From contig OZ024745.1 in the NCBI GenBank assembly GCA_964016885.1, forward strand, positions 55,239,800 through 55,303,799: DNA of 64,000 bases, in the 5' to 3' direction. The position numbers and the translations under genes were made by a program. The stretch is from Eledone cirrhosa. Lineage: Eukaryota; Mollusca; Cephalopoda; Octopoda; Eledonidae. Numbering within the stretch: position 1 is the stretch's first letter; each line of letters starts with the position of its first letter. This document shows positions 22,653-33,434 of this stretch, one piece after another. Under the pieces are notes generated by a model, which was not told the DNA's origin, did not search any database, and worked only from the letters and a program-made list of their open reading frames with translations.

Positions 22653-22655
<3 letters not shown>
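22603..22655 (+). repeat. 53-bp direct repeat, right copy
   Basis: Same 53 bases as 18411-18463 apart from two substitutions. It is flanked by (TA)n on both sides here and by none in the left copy. Confidence 0.85.

Positions 22656-22691
<36 letters not shown>
22656..22691. repeat. (TA)n microsatellite
   Basis: Uninterrupted TA tract after the 53-bp repeat. Confidence 0.9.
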
Positions 22692-22779
22692 CAAGGGGTA
22701 GTGGAAAATGATTCTGCATACAATTACAAATTTACGACGTCCATCTGCATGGTTAACTTCAGTATATATCGTATAACAT

Positions 22780-22963
22780 AATTGTTTCTACTTTAGGCAC
22801 AAGGCCAGCAATTACTCAGTGCATTACTGGTATTTTATTTTATCGACCCCGTAAGGATGAAAGGCAAAGTTAACCTCGGCGGGATTTGAACTCAGATCGT
22901 AAAGGGACGTAACTATGCTGGAAAGCATGGCGTCCGACCCTCTAGCGATACTGCCAATCCACA
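22780..22963 (-). mobile_element. tRNA-derived SINE (minus strand)
   Basis: On the plus strand it reads tail to head: TTGTTTCTACTTTAGGCAC, then CGACCCCGTAAGGATG, then GGGATTTGAACTC (inverted B box), then CCTCTAGCGATACTGCCAAT. The head is nearly complete but stops before the CCGCCCT end seen in fuller copies. I could not define a target-site duplication. Confidence 0.9.
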
Positions 22964-24690
22964 ATACTTTGATTTACATTGATCGATAATATAAACAACT
23001 GACTGAAATGATTGCTAAAGGCGACGTAATTGAACAACTATTCTAAGGTGTTTACCATTCCCATGACTAAACCTGGTAAACATATATAGAAAATAAAATA
23101 TAGAAATATTAAAATGTCACTCACATATGATGCATTAATTTAACAGGAAAATTTAAAACAATATACGTCACACCTCTTGTTGTTGTTTTCGTTCTTGTAT
23201 TTGATGAAATTGGTTCAAGTTGTGATCGCTGAACCTTTTCTTCTGCAAAGTATATATAGTACATTTATATTTCTGTTCGATGTGATAGAATGCAATTTGA
23301 AGGAGATTCAGCTGCAACATTTAGCAGTTCAAATACATCTTTCATGGCATTGTAAAAGTCTTCAATCATTGATACTTCGTCAGATATGTCATGGAATATT
23401 AGATAGATGGTACCCAATCATCATATGTTTGTTTGGATTAGCAAAGCATTAACCATTGCAAGTTACTTTATGTTAGTGTTACAACTTCCACGTATATATT
23501 GTACGTAATATTTATTCAATATCAAATAAACATTCGATAAGCATTCACCACCTTACGGGATGCCGAATTATGGAAATGATCAGGTGTTAACTTTGTTATC
23601 AGTTATTTCTAGTTTTATATTCCTCATATTACTTTCATTCACACACGCCAATTGTTCAATCTGATGTCTTATTCGTTCAGTTACCTTTTCATAAATGGCT
23701 TGACATTGGGTTAGAAATGTACATTTTGCAATTTAAACCATATGAACAAGATTGTATGCTGCTCGATTTAGTTGCTGTACTCAGTACCGTGCTAGGTTTA
23801 TCATAATAGTTTCCAATTCATTCCTATTATAATGTCATTTTTTCAGGTGATTCCCACAGAAAACAATTTGCACCCGAGAATGATATTTACGTATATATAA
23901 CGGAGTATGAGTCATATTATTATTTTACTTTCAAACAAAACAAAGAGCAGCTATCAAATACGTAGACACAGGAATGAATATTCTCTGAAGCATTTTTATT
24001 TAATTGATGGGAATAGATTTCCTAACATATTAGGGTAACATTTATACAGTTTAAACGAATATGTTTTTCTGAGTTACAAGGCCACTAGACATTGCAACCA
24101 CCTCCATTCCCAATAGGACCAGCACTATCATTACCACACACTATATTTTAGCGGTGTTGGTTTTGAAATAATTCCTCTGCTCGTTTCTGATACTGTATTT
24201 TATCATATTGATGTATTTTATCACATTCATAAATGGATCGTGGATTCTATGAAAAGCAATTAATTATTCCAGTCGGTTTATTGATCAGAAAATAACAAAA
24301 ATGAAATTGTAGGAATAATAGAATAAAACGGAAAGAATTTTGAATCACTACGATAAAATGCTGACTTCGCATTCTCAGTTAAAAACGTCAAGGTAATATA
24401 TAGTTTAAAAAAGAATAATTATATATATTTTCAATGCGTCCATATATACCATGTTTTTCCCAAGCGGAAAGAACGTTAGCTATTCTATTTTAAATCATTC
24501 ATATTCACAATTCCGCAAAATCATTGATAAATAAACTGACCATTCAGAAAGAGAGGCAAACAGTTTCATTCTATTGCAAGAGAGTTACAGGCAATTTCAG
24601 TGATAAAGTTAATTAACCATTAATGATCTTTCAGGGGTAATATCAGAAAAATGAAAGAACAACAAATAAAAAAGTGAAAAATATAAGAAT
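22964..24690. other. No assignable gene
   Basis: AT-rich sequence with modest open frames on both strands. A 91-codon plus frame at 23177 and a short minus-strand frame near 23400-23260 show no recognisable domain or flanking splice sites. Confidence 0.45.
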
Positions 24691-24696
24691 CATATA

Positions 24697-25490
<794 letters not shown>

Positions 25491-25799
25491 TATTGTGTCC
25501 AATAAAGAAATCATTATTATTATTATATGTTCTTTGAGTCACAGTCATTGATGTTAGTTAACTGGAAAGTTTGTTGAAATGAATATCAAGCCACTACCTG
25601 CAGCCTCAGATATTCAGGACGTATCGGAGGGTTCTTGCTTTTCCCAGCAAGCATGTCTTTTGAAGCGTTCCAAAAAGCGGGGCGGGGCCAATTTTCTTTA
25701 ACCATCCCTGGAAACTTTTTGAGATAGTACCAAGTGCGCATATGAAAATCGGGACCACTTTGATTTCATGGCAGTTCTAAATCCTTTTTACCTCCCACT

Positions 25800-26216
25800 T
25801 TAAGTCCTGGTGTCGGTTAAATTTCTCCGTCTCCTTCTCTTGCACTCTCGTGTCGAATGGGCAGGCCACATGCACAATCCGGCACAATTTTTTTCCTTGT
25901 CCAAAACCACCAGGTCAGGTCTATTATGTTCCAGTTTCATGTCCGTCTGTATCCTAAAATCCCACAGCACCTTCACCTGATCGTTTTCTATCACCGACTC
26001 TGGCTTATGCTCATACCACTTCTCAGAATGTGGTAAATTGTTTACTTTGTAAAGGTGCCAGTGGATCACCCTGCCCATCACATCATGTCTCCAGCCTTTA
26101 TAGTGAGTCTGGGCTAGGTGTTTACACTCGGATACAATGTGAGCCACTCTCTCTCCACAGTCTCCCCTCTCTCTCTCCACAGAGCCTCCTCCTTGTAAAT
26201 ATGGTCTTTCAACCAC
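25800..26216 (-). pseudogene. RLE-LINE zinc-knuckle and restriction-like endonuclease
   Basis: The 138-codon stretch has the end of a CCHC-type knuckle (GERVAHIVSECKHLA), then KWYEHKPESVIENDQVKV, LWDFRIQTD and RPDLVVLDKEK. RPD followed by a second acidic position and Lys is the PD-(D/E)xK pattern of restriction-like endonucleases. The second acidic motif (LIVDVACP in the fragment at 48.5 kb) is disrupted here by a frameshift at KNCAGLC, so the nuclease is dead. Confidence 0.8.
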
Positions 26217-26249
26217 TTCGTTTTGAGGGTCTGCTCTTGCGCAGCCATT

Positions 26250-26846
26250 AGCATTCCTTCTGTAGCATTTTTAAGGTCTCCTCTTTTCAACCAGTTCCAT
26301 GTCGTGGATCTCTGAATTCAGTTTTCTCAAAGAAGGTATTATGAAGGGATTTTTCATGAAGGCTGCTCTTTCTCCTTGTTGTTATTTCCTCCTTGGACAT
26401 CCCCTGGTCTATTGTCATCTCCTTCAGTACAATTCTGAGCGTTGGCTCCTTACTACCAGTCACGTATTTGTGTAGATGTTTTTCTCCATCTGAACACAGT
26501 CCTCTATGCTGATAAGACCTCTTCCACCTTCAGATCTCCTTAAGTAGAGTCTATCGACATCACTCCTCTTGTGGAACATGTTGTAGTTAGTCAATAGCTT
26601 CCTAGTCTTCCTATCCATTTCTTTTTATTCAGCAACATTCCATCTCAGAATTCCCGCACTGTACCTAATAATAGACACAGCTCGGGAATTTACTGCACTT
26701 ATGGCATTCCTACTGTTCAGATGTGACTTTAATACGCTCCTTAATCTCCGAATGTATTCAGATCTTATAAATTCCTTCATTTTTTTTGTTCTTGATGTCA
26801 TCAACCTCCAGAACACCCAAATACTTGTATCCTTCTTCAGTGTCAA
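26250..26846 (-). pseudogene. RLE-LINE thumb/linker region, frameshifted
   Basis: The segment 26846-26625 reads as FIRSEYIRRLRSVLKSHLNS and then a conserved ALSIIRY-like stretch. In a shifted frame (about 26620-26480) DRLYLRRSEGGRGLISIEDC follows, which matches a segment of the element at 47140-47200. Several shifts and stops show decay. Confidence 0.7.
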
Positions 26847-27357
26847 TTTCCTTTATCATCTCACCTGTTGGTACCTGCATTCCGTTGCTTCTGCTCAATT
26901 TACCCCTCTTCATCACAAGGACTCCACACTTACTAATACCAAATTGCATACATATATCATTGCTGAAAATACGGACAGTGTCAACAAGCACATCCAACTC
27001 CTTCCCACTCTTCGCGAAGAGCTTAAGATCGTCCATGAAGAGGAGATGATTGATGGTAAGCTCTCCCTTTCCCAACTTGTATCCTGCTCTCACTTTTCGC
27101 ATTATAATGGTCAGAGGCATCAGGGCAAGGACAAACAACAGAGGGGACAGACTATCTCCCTGGAAGATACCTCTCTTGATCTTCACGCCTCCCAAGGATG
27201 TTAACTCCCAGCTGATGTTAACTCTGTTTTCCAGGACTTCATACTTTTGCCCAAAATCTGTCTGATGTTATCTGCCACCTTGAAAATCTCTAGGCTTTTG
27301 GTGATCCAAGAATGGGGCACCATGTCAAATGCCTTTTTGTAGTCTATCCATCACATT
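26758..27357 (-). pseudogene. RLE-LINE reverse transcriptase fragment
   Basis: The open stretch 27195-26758 contains GIFQGDSLSPLLFVLALMPL (motif B) and LLFMDDLKLFAKSG (motif C, with FMDD in place of YxDD), then SNDICMQFGISKC and KYLGVLEVDD, which are thumb-side words of this RT type. Motif A is just upstream (DYKKAFD) but separated by a stop near 27205. The N-terminal half of the RT is missing. The catalytic Asp pair is preserved. Confidence 0.85.
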
Positions 27358-27480
27358 ACGAAACGAACTATAAATAGAATAGAAACGACAACAGCAAACG
27401 CTATACTGCTCATACCCAAGGCGCACAGAGTTGTGCTCCGTATAGCAATAATGATGCGTAATAAAAATATTAATGGAAAT

Positions 27481-27686
27481 AATAATTGTTTCTACTTTAG
27501 GCACAAGGCCATTATTGTTTCTACTTTAGGCACAAGGCCAGAAATTACCCAGTGCATTACTGGTACTGTATTTTATCGCCCACGTAAGGATGAAAGGCGG
27601 GATTTGAACTCAGGCCGTAAATGGACGTAACTATGCTGGAAAGCATGGCGTCCGACTCTCTACCGATACTGCCAATCCACCGCCCT
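27481..27686 (-). mobile_element. SINE (minus strand) with tail duplication and internal deletion
   Basis: The tail word TTGTTTCTACTTTAGGCACA occurs twice in a row (at about 27486 and 27516), a local tandem duplication of about 30 bp. Internally the copy goes from AAGGATGAAAGG directly to CGGGATTTGAACTC, lacking the CAAAGTTAACCTC seen in other copies. The head is complete to CCGCCCT and runs into (AAT)n. Confidence 0.9.
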
Positions 27687-27751
27687 AATAATAATAATAA
27701 TAATAATAATAATCATAATAATAATAATAATAATAATAATCATAATAATAA
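27687..27751. repeat. (AAT)n microsatellite between SINE and LINE
   Basis: AAT repeats with two CAT interruptions join the SINE head to the 3' end of the minus-strand Tx1-like LINE. Confidence 0.9.
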
Positions 27752-27896
27752 CAATGATTTCTTTATTGGCCACAAGGGCTGACATCAGGAAAAACATTAC
27801 AGACGGCACAGGGCGGTACAGGACGCTACGATGTGGGTTTTGTGCGTGTAAAAAATGTTTATTATTTATATAAGAAAGGAAAAGAAAAGAGACAGA

Positions 27897-27947
<51 letters not shown>

Positions 27948-28074
27948 AATAAAAATGAAAATTCAAACAATGAATATTTCCCTATAGGGGGGACGTGGCG
28001 AAAACCACACAAAAGACCACGGCCACCCTGACCACCAGGGCAACCGCCCTCTCTCAATTTTTCCATTTCTCAAA

Positions 28075-29182
28075 CTACAGACGTTTATTCAGAGCGGTCC
28101 CGTTCACTCGGATCATTCTCGCTACATTCACCCACCTTTCAACAAACTTGCTACAAGAGAGCATTTGCTTCTCCACCCTTATTTTCCACTTCAAGTGAAA
28201 CTTGAAAAACTTAATTAGGGATTCGCCGAAGAGGAAAGTGTCTGTCTTAAACCCTTTCAACCTTGTCCACCACACTATCTCTTTCGCCATGGCCACCAGG
28301 CAGATGAAAACCGCCTGCCCTTCCTCCTCGAAGGAAGGCGGCGAGAACATCTGCACCATGGACTCAGTCGATAACCGTATCTGTCCTACACGCGACAGCA
28401 ACTGTTCGACATAGCTCCACAAGTCAGCAATACACGGGCACTGAACGAGTGCATGCACGACGGTTTCTGCACGCATCTTGGACAGGCTCGGCTGACGGCA
28501 CTTCCGTGCCTATAGAGTTTATCTTGAACTGGCAGAGCTCTTCGGTAGCACTGCCAGGCCAGGGATTTTTGGAAGTTATCCATAGGCCCTGGAATGAGAG
28601 TTCTCCGGAAGAGAGAAAACAGCTGATTTTCTTCGACGCTCAGTATCTCTCCGAGAACGTCGTGGCTCTTCCCATCCACTAGTTCTCTATAGAACGCCGA
28701 GGTGGATGTTCCGCCGATACTGGTGCCCAGCTGGCAGAGCGCAGTGAGCGACTGGAGACATTCCAGTTTCCAAGCGCTAACCCCCGGTATTTTCCTGAAT
28801 CAGGACTACCGATCCGTCAAGAAGGAAAGCTGTGGGAAAACGTGCCTCGCGAACGGCGACCACACCTGTTCACCGTCAAGGAAGCACCAGAGATGTCGCA
28901 GCCTCAGCGCATGTTTGCGCATCATCAGCCATGGCATGTCCAGTCCTACACGCAACGGGTGCTGACAGCAGATGGATCGTCTGACCATGGGAGCGCGTCC
29001 CTTCCACTGCAAGTGGAAGAGGAGGCGCTACATTTTGGTGAGAGTTTGAGGAGGTAGCTGATGACGGGTGCGATGTCCGCATTCGCCACCTCCACCCGGC
29101 CTTTCAGGGACAGCTTTCTCTCGGCCCATTTCTGGGTGAGGAAGGCCACCCTGCCCGTCACCTCGCTCCAGTTTTTCTCCAT
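28075..29182 (-). pseudogene. Tx1-like LINE C-terminal region (minus)
   Basis: Fragments in three frames include TGRVAFLTQKWAERKLSLKG and VANADIAPVISYLL (29182-29050), RHLWCFLDGEQVWSPFARH (about 28890-28830), AWQCYRRALPVQDKLYRHG (about 28560-28500) and ETVVHALVQCPCIADLW (about 28470-28420). The last carries the Cys/His words of the C-terminal knuckle seen in this LINE type. The same region, equally broken, is present at 48899-50216. Confidence 0.75.
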
Positions 29183-29760
29183 CTAAAGGTCCGGTCCGAA
29201 CCAGATACCGAGCAATTTAACCGGTCCGTTCGTCCAACGTCCACGACGCTGTCGGACAGCATGGACTAGCCTCTCCAGGTGCCGAGCTGCAAGCCCACCG
29301 ACTTTTCCTTGTTTATCTTTGCTCCTATCACCGCTTCGTATTTCTTGAGAGCAGTGCCGAGCATCTGGACGTTTCTGGTGCAATACACCACCACGGTGAC
29401 GTCGTCGGCGAAAGACGACTCGGATTTTTCGGATGCTAGTTCGCGTGGGACGCCCCTCATAGCCCCCAGTTTGTGCAGTAACGGCTCGAGAGCGAATACG
29501 TACAACTGAGACGAGAGAGGTCGTCGAGAGCCGAGACAGTCCGTCCAGGTATGCACAATGTCCATACCCTGATCTGGCCCACCGCTGCCCTGAAAAGTTC
29601 AGCAAAGTGCTGCTGAAAAGCCTCACACATCTGCTCGGGTTCGAGCAACATGCGCCCGTTTTGGTCAGACAAAGACCGAATTGTGGCTTTGATGCCACGC
29701 GCGCCTCTGCCACCCGGGCCTATTGGAGGGCATTCGTACCCTCGTGATTCAGAGCACACG
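29183..29760 (-). pseudogene. Tx1-like RT remnant with large internal deletion
   Basis: The pre-RT words SLSDQNGRMLLEPEQMCEAF and the DGLSRLSTT segment are followed at about 29520 directly by a frame encoding LYVFALEPLLHKLGAM and then FADDVTVVV (catalytic box). The plus copy has about 670 bp between the equivalent points, carrying RT motifs 1 to B. Thus the fingers and half the palm are deleted here while the catalytic FADD is kept. The frame also shifts at the joint. Confidence 0.85.
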
Positions 29761-30127
29761 CTCTAGCTCTGACAACGCAACCTTTGTGTTTTCCGTTGAA
29801 GAATTGGTCGAGTGTCAATCTCGCTGCAAGCACGTCGGTTGCGATGCCTGTCCTAAACGCCTCTTCTAGCTTTCTGACTAGCTCTCCCTCTACTCTATTT
29901 TCCTCTATCGCTACTCCTTTGCTAAACCTATCGACTCTACTTTAATTGCCTTTTTCAGAGCAAACCGCCACCTGTTGTTGACGCCCGCTTAACTAATACG
30001 CTAATCCGGTCTCTGTAGGCTTTGCGCGCCGGGAAAGACGCGTTCAGCTTCCAGTAACCGGGTCCTTGTCTATGAAGTCTCTCTATGTCGATCTCACAGA
30101 TTACAAATTTGTGGTCCGTGTAGTCGA

Positions 30128-30824
30128 CTATTTTAAATTGTGGACAACTGTACTAGCCTTATCTAGTTCCCTGCAGATTACCCTATCTAGATACGATCTG
30201 GATGACCCGATGTGGTTTGTCCATGTACACATTGGCACATTCGGGTGATCCAGTCGATACCTGTCAGACAGTTCAAAACGTCTGAGCAGGTTGGTGAGTC
30301 TCTTGCACCCTCCTCCCCTATCCACTAGCCCCACACAATCCCAGCGTGCATCCAACATACCGTTCCAGTCGCCCACTAACACTAAAGAGCGGGATGTTCC
30401 CAGAAAGATCCCTAGACGTCTGAAGAAATGTGGCCGTCCTGCCCCTGTCGAGGCATAGACGGCTACTAGCCTGAAAGTGTTGCATTCGGTGCCGTTCACT
30501 TCCAGCACCACCGACTTACCTTCTGAGTTCAGGAAGATGGTCCGTATGGCGAGACCCAAGCCTTTCCGAAACAATACAGCCACTACGCCCCCGCTCCCGT
30601 ACGGCTCGGAGATGCGTACACCTCTAACCGTCGAAGATCGGTGCGAAAGCTTGCGTTTCGGAAATTTTCGTCTCGCTGATGGCCATCACATCTATGTTTA
30701 GTGACCTGAGGTCGTTAAGAAAGTGACCCTGCTTCCAAACCGAGCTCAAGCCACGCACGTTTACACTTCCGATCCTGAATACGGTCATGTTGGGTGAGGA
30801 ACGGGGCAAGTGAGAAAGGATCAC
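30128..30824 (-). pseudogene. Tx1-like AP endonuclease domain (minus)
   Basis: Two frames cover the domain. The first (30824-30624) reads FRIGSVNVRGLSS and DVMAISETKIS (Mg-binding Asn and Glu motifs of the exonuclease-endonuclease-phosphatase fold). The second (30583-30128) reads RLVAVYASTG, LVLVGDWNGM (catalytic D-N motif) and SYLDRVI. A frameshift at about 30600 separates them. The final SDH-type motif is not clear. Such domains nick the target DNA for target-primed reverse transcription. Confidence 0.85.
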
Positions 30825-31291
30825 GTACCTTGATCGTCTGGAGAAGGGACCGTTGAACCGTCCCTTCGGCTGGTCGTCGGCTCTTCTGTGAGTATATCCG
30901 AGTATACTCTCCGGTTGGGTGTCCCTCCTAGATCTCTGAAATCACCAACTACGTTGGTCAATTTCATTCAGATGTTAGTGTATTCTTTCCGTGATATTCT
31001 TACCAGTCTTATGTTCGTTGGTGTTTTGATTGGTGCTTGTATTATATAGTCGTGCTGTGAAATGTCTGTGTGTTCAATGTTGTAAGTCATTAGTTTCTTG
31101 TGTGTATTTATTGCTGTGCATTTCTTTTTTGGGGAGTGGGGGTGTGGTTTTGATGTTTTCTTGTTGTTGCTGGGTGTGTGTGTTTTGTTGTTGTGTTTAC
31201 GATGTTGGTGCTTGTGGTGGTCTTGTTGAAGGTGTTGTTGAAGGTGTTGTTGTTGTTGGTGGTGGGGTTGCCGCCGGTGGTGATGGTGGTG

Positions 31292-31700
31292 CTAGTGTGG
31301 GTGGTGATGGTGTTGCTGCTGTAATCTCTTTGCAGTAGCCTTTAACCTTTTTTCATTTCTTCCCTCCCTTTTCGAAGGCGACGATGCGCTGCTTCTGCGC
31401 TTGTGCCTTCTTGCGACCTTTTGCCATCCATCTCCCACCTCACACTCCATGTCCGATTCTGTGAGGTCGGGGAGGGTTACCAGCTCCACTCTTTCACTTG
31501 TACTTGTTGGTGATGGTTGCAGTGGAGTCTTTGTTGCAGCTGCAGTTGGTATTACTGTTGTTGTTGTTGATACTTCCACTGATGCTGCTGTTCTTGATTT
31601 CCGTGGCATGGGTATGGGTGCCACGGATCTATCCTTCCTGCTTGCCGCCTGTCCTGTTGCTGGTAGCAGTGGAACCGGTTTCGGAAGGAGGGGGGTTTTA
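31292..31700 (-). pseudogene. Tx1-like LINE ORF1 remnant (minus)
   Basis: The frame holds Pro/Ser/Thr-rich sequence, then LTESDMECEVGDGWQKVARR and a basic Ser/Lys-rich stretch ending in Gln and His runs. The plus copy has the related ATESNMEYEAGVKWQTV at about 31718-31768, which identifies both as the same ORF1 region. The open frame formally continues to 31771 across the junction. I see no zinc knuckle or RRM. Downstream, a segment ending in RRDGSTVPSPDDQG precedes the endonuclease and matches RDGSTVPSPHGQG in the plus copy. Confidence 0.65.
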
Positions 31701-31859
31701 TTCCTCCCAGACGCCACGGAATCTAACATGGAGTATGAGGCGGGAGTGAAATGGCAAACGGTCTGCCACAAAAAACAAAAAAGGAAAAACCCCTAGGTTT
31801 CACACTCCAAAATTTAAGGCAGTCAAAGATGGGTAAAGGCTGCAAGGAGACTTGCAGCA

Positions 31860-32318
31860 ATGCCACCACCATTACCATCACCACCACAAGCATCACCACC
31901 AACAGCAACCACACAACCACCAGCATCACCAAAAGCACCAACATTGCAAACACAACAAAACACACACACCCAACAACAACAACAAGAAAACAGCAACAAA
32001 ATCACCCCTCCTCCCAAAGAGTACACAGCCATAAACATGACAAATAGTGAACTCATACAATATATAAAGCAGTACACAGACATCACAGAAAAAAACTGCT
32101 ACACCCCACCAACACCAAGAACTCTCCCGACAAACATAAGCAACATTGAAATCAAAATAGAACAGTACAAACTTTTAAAACAAAAAGTCCCCAACGCAGT
32201 TGGAGACTTCAGAGGGTCGGATACCAAGTGTATATACATTGACATCCTCTTGGAAACACCCATGACCATCCAAAGAGACGGTTCTACTGTCCCTTCACCG
32301 CACGGTCAAGGTAAGTGA
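31860..32318 (+). pseudogene. Tx1-like LINE ORF1 (plus), low complexity
   Basis: The 152-codon frame is Pro/Thr/Gln-rich at first (QTQQNTHTQQQQQEN), then has a more ordinary part (SELIQYIKQYTDITEKN, EIKIEQYKLLKQKVPNAVGD) and ends RDGSTVPSPHGQGK. The ending matches the minus copy. The upstream half, which contains the WQTV segment, is in another frame. No nucleic-acid-binding motif is obvious. Confidence 0.6.
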
Positions 32319-32350
32319 TCCTTTCTCACTTGACCCGTTACTCATCCAAC

Positions 32351-32992
32351 ATGGTCATACTTAGAATAGGCTGTATAAATGTACGTGGCCTGGGGTCATC
32401 TTGGAAGCAGGGTCACCTGCTCAATGACTTCAGGTCACTAAATATAGATGTGGTGGCCATCAGCGAGACCAGAATCTCCGAAGCAGGAGCCTTCGCACAG
32501 ATCTTCGGCGGCTACGATGTATACGCATCTCCCTGCCGTCCAGGATCGAGGGAAGGGCATGCTGTGCTTTTTCAGAGAGGCTTGGATCTCGCCATACGGG
32601 CCATCTTCCTGGACCCAGAAGGTAAGTCGGAGGTTCTGGACGTTAACGGCAACGAAGGCAATGCTTTCAGGCTAGTAGCCGTCTACACCCCAACAGGGGC
32701 AGAATGGCCAGATTTCTTCAGACGTCTAGAGACCTTTCTTGGAACGTCCCGCTCTTTAGTGTTAGTGGGCGACTGGAACGGTATCTTAGATGCACGTTGG
32801 GATTATGTGGGGCTAGTAGACAGGGCAGGAGGGTGTAAAAGCCTCAACAACCTGCTCAGACGTTTTGAACTCTCTGACAGGAATAGAATGGATTATCCGA
32901 ATGTGCCATTGTGGAAATGGGCAAACCGCATGGGTCATCCAGATCGTATTTATATAGGGTATTCTGTAGGGATACAGATAAGGCTAGTGTAG
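32351..32992 (+). pseudogene. Tx1-like AP endonuclease domain (plus)
   Basis: From ATG at 32351 the frame reads ILRIGCINVRGLGS, DVVAISETRIS, GHAVLFQRGLDLAIRAIF, LVAVYTPTGAEWPDFFRR and LVLVGDWNGILDARWDYV, covering the Asn, Glu and Asp-x-Asn motifs of AP-type LINE endonucleases. I prefer the ATG at 32351 to the GTG at 32315, because the family conservation starts at the ILRIG segment. The frame runs off at 32992 shortly after HPDRIYIGYSVG, where the minus copy reads SYLDRVI, so the C-terminal strand is broken. Confidence 0.85.
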
Positions 32993-33434
32993 GTTGTCCA
33001 CATTTTAAAGTAGTCGACTACACGGACAACAAATTTGTGATCTGTGATTTGACTTAGATATACTCCATAGGCAAGGGTCCGGCTACTAGAAGCTGAACGC
33101 GGTTTAACGAATTAGTTAAGCATCTGTTGATGGCTGTGATCGTCATCAACAGGTGGTGGTTTACCCTGAAAAGGGCTATTAGAGTAGAATCGATAAGGTT
33201 TAGCAAAGGAGTAGTGATAGAGGAAAATTGATTAGAGGGAGAGTTAGTTAGAAAGCTAGAAGAGGCGTTTAGGACAGGCATCGCAACCGACGTGCTTGCG
33301 GCGAGATTGGCACTCAACTAATTCTTCAACGCAAAGCATGAAGGCTGCGTTGTCAGAGCTAGAGCGCGTGCTCTAAGACACGGGCGGGGGGGGGGCGAAA
33401 GCCGTTCAATGGGCCCGGGTGGTGGAGGCGCGAC

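Larger units (their letters stand above)
25494..27357 (-). mobile_element. 5'-truncated LINE with restriction-like endonuclease (minus)
   Basis: Minus-strand order: RT motif A region (DYKKAFDMVPHSW, about 27345-27305), RT motif B (GIFQGDSLSPLL), FMDD catalytic box, thumb region, zinc-knuckle remnant, restriction-like endonuclease, 3' end with an ATT/AAT tract. It begins abruptly at about 27357 within the RT, a typical 5' truncation. The reading frame is broken in several places. The 3' end is shared with the fragment at 48390-48876, so they are one family. The family resembles RLE-bearing LINEs (the R2/NeSL/R4 side of the tree); I do not assign a clade. Confidence 0.85.
27755..31700 (-). mobile_element. 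Tx1-like LINE, minus copy (head-to-head partner 1)
   Basis: Minus-strand order: ORF1 remnant (31700-31292 and a low-complexity part to about 30850), AP endonuclease (30824-30128), pre-RT region and an RT with an internal deletion (29760-29180), C-terminal region (29182-28075), and a 3' end at about 27755 in GGCCAATAAAGAAA plus an AAT-type tail. RT wording matches the Tx1 branch of the L1 group. It meets a plus-strand copy of the same family at about 31700. The frames are broken repeatedly, so it is dead. Confidence 0.85.

Noticed and set aside
23177..23452. 91-codon plus frame and a minus-strand EDFYNAMKDVFELL stretch
   Set aside because: No splice sites, no recognisable domain, short and AT-rich. 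Insufficient for a gene call.
31823..32086. Cys/Val-rich minus-strand frame over the plus-copy ORF1
   Set aside because: Antisense of the Gln/Thr/Pro-rich ORF1 low-complexity region.
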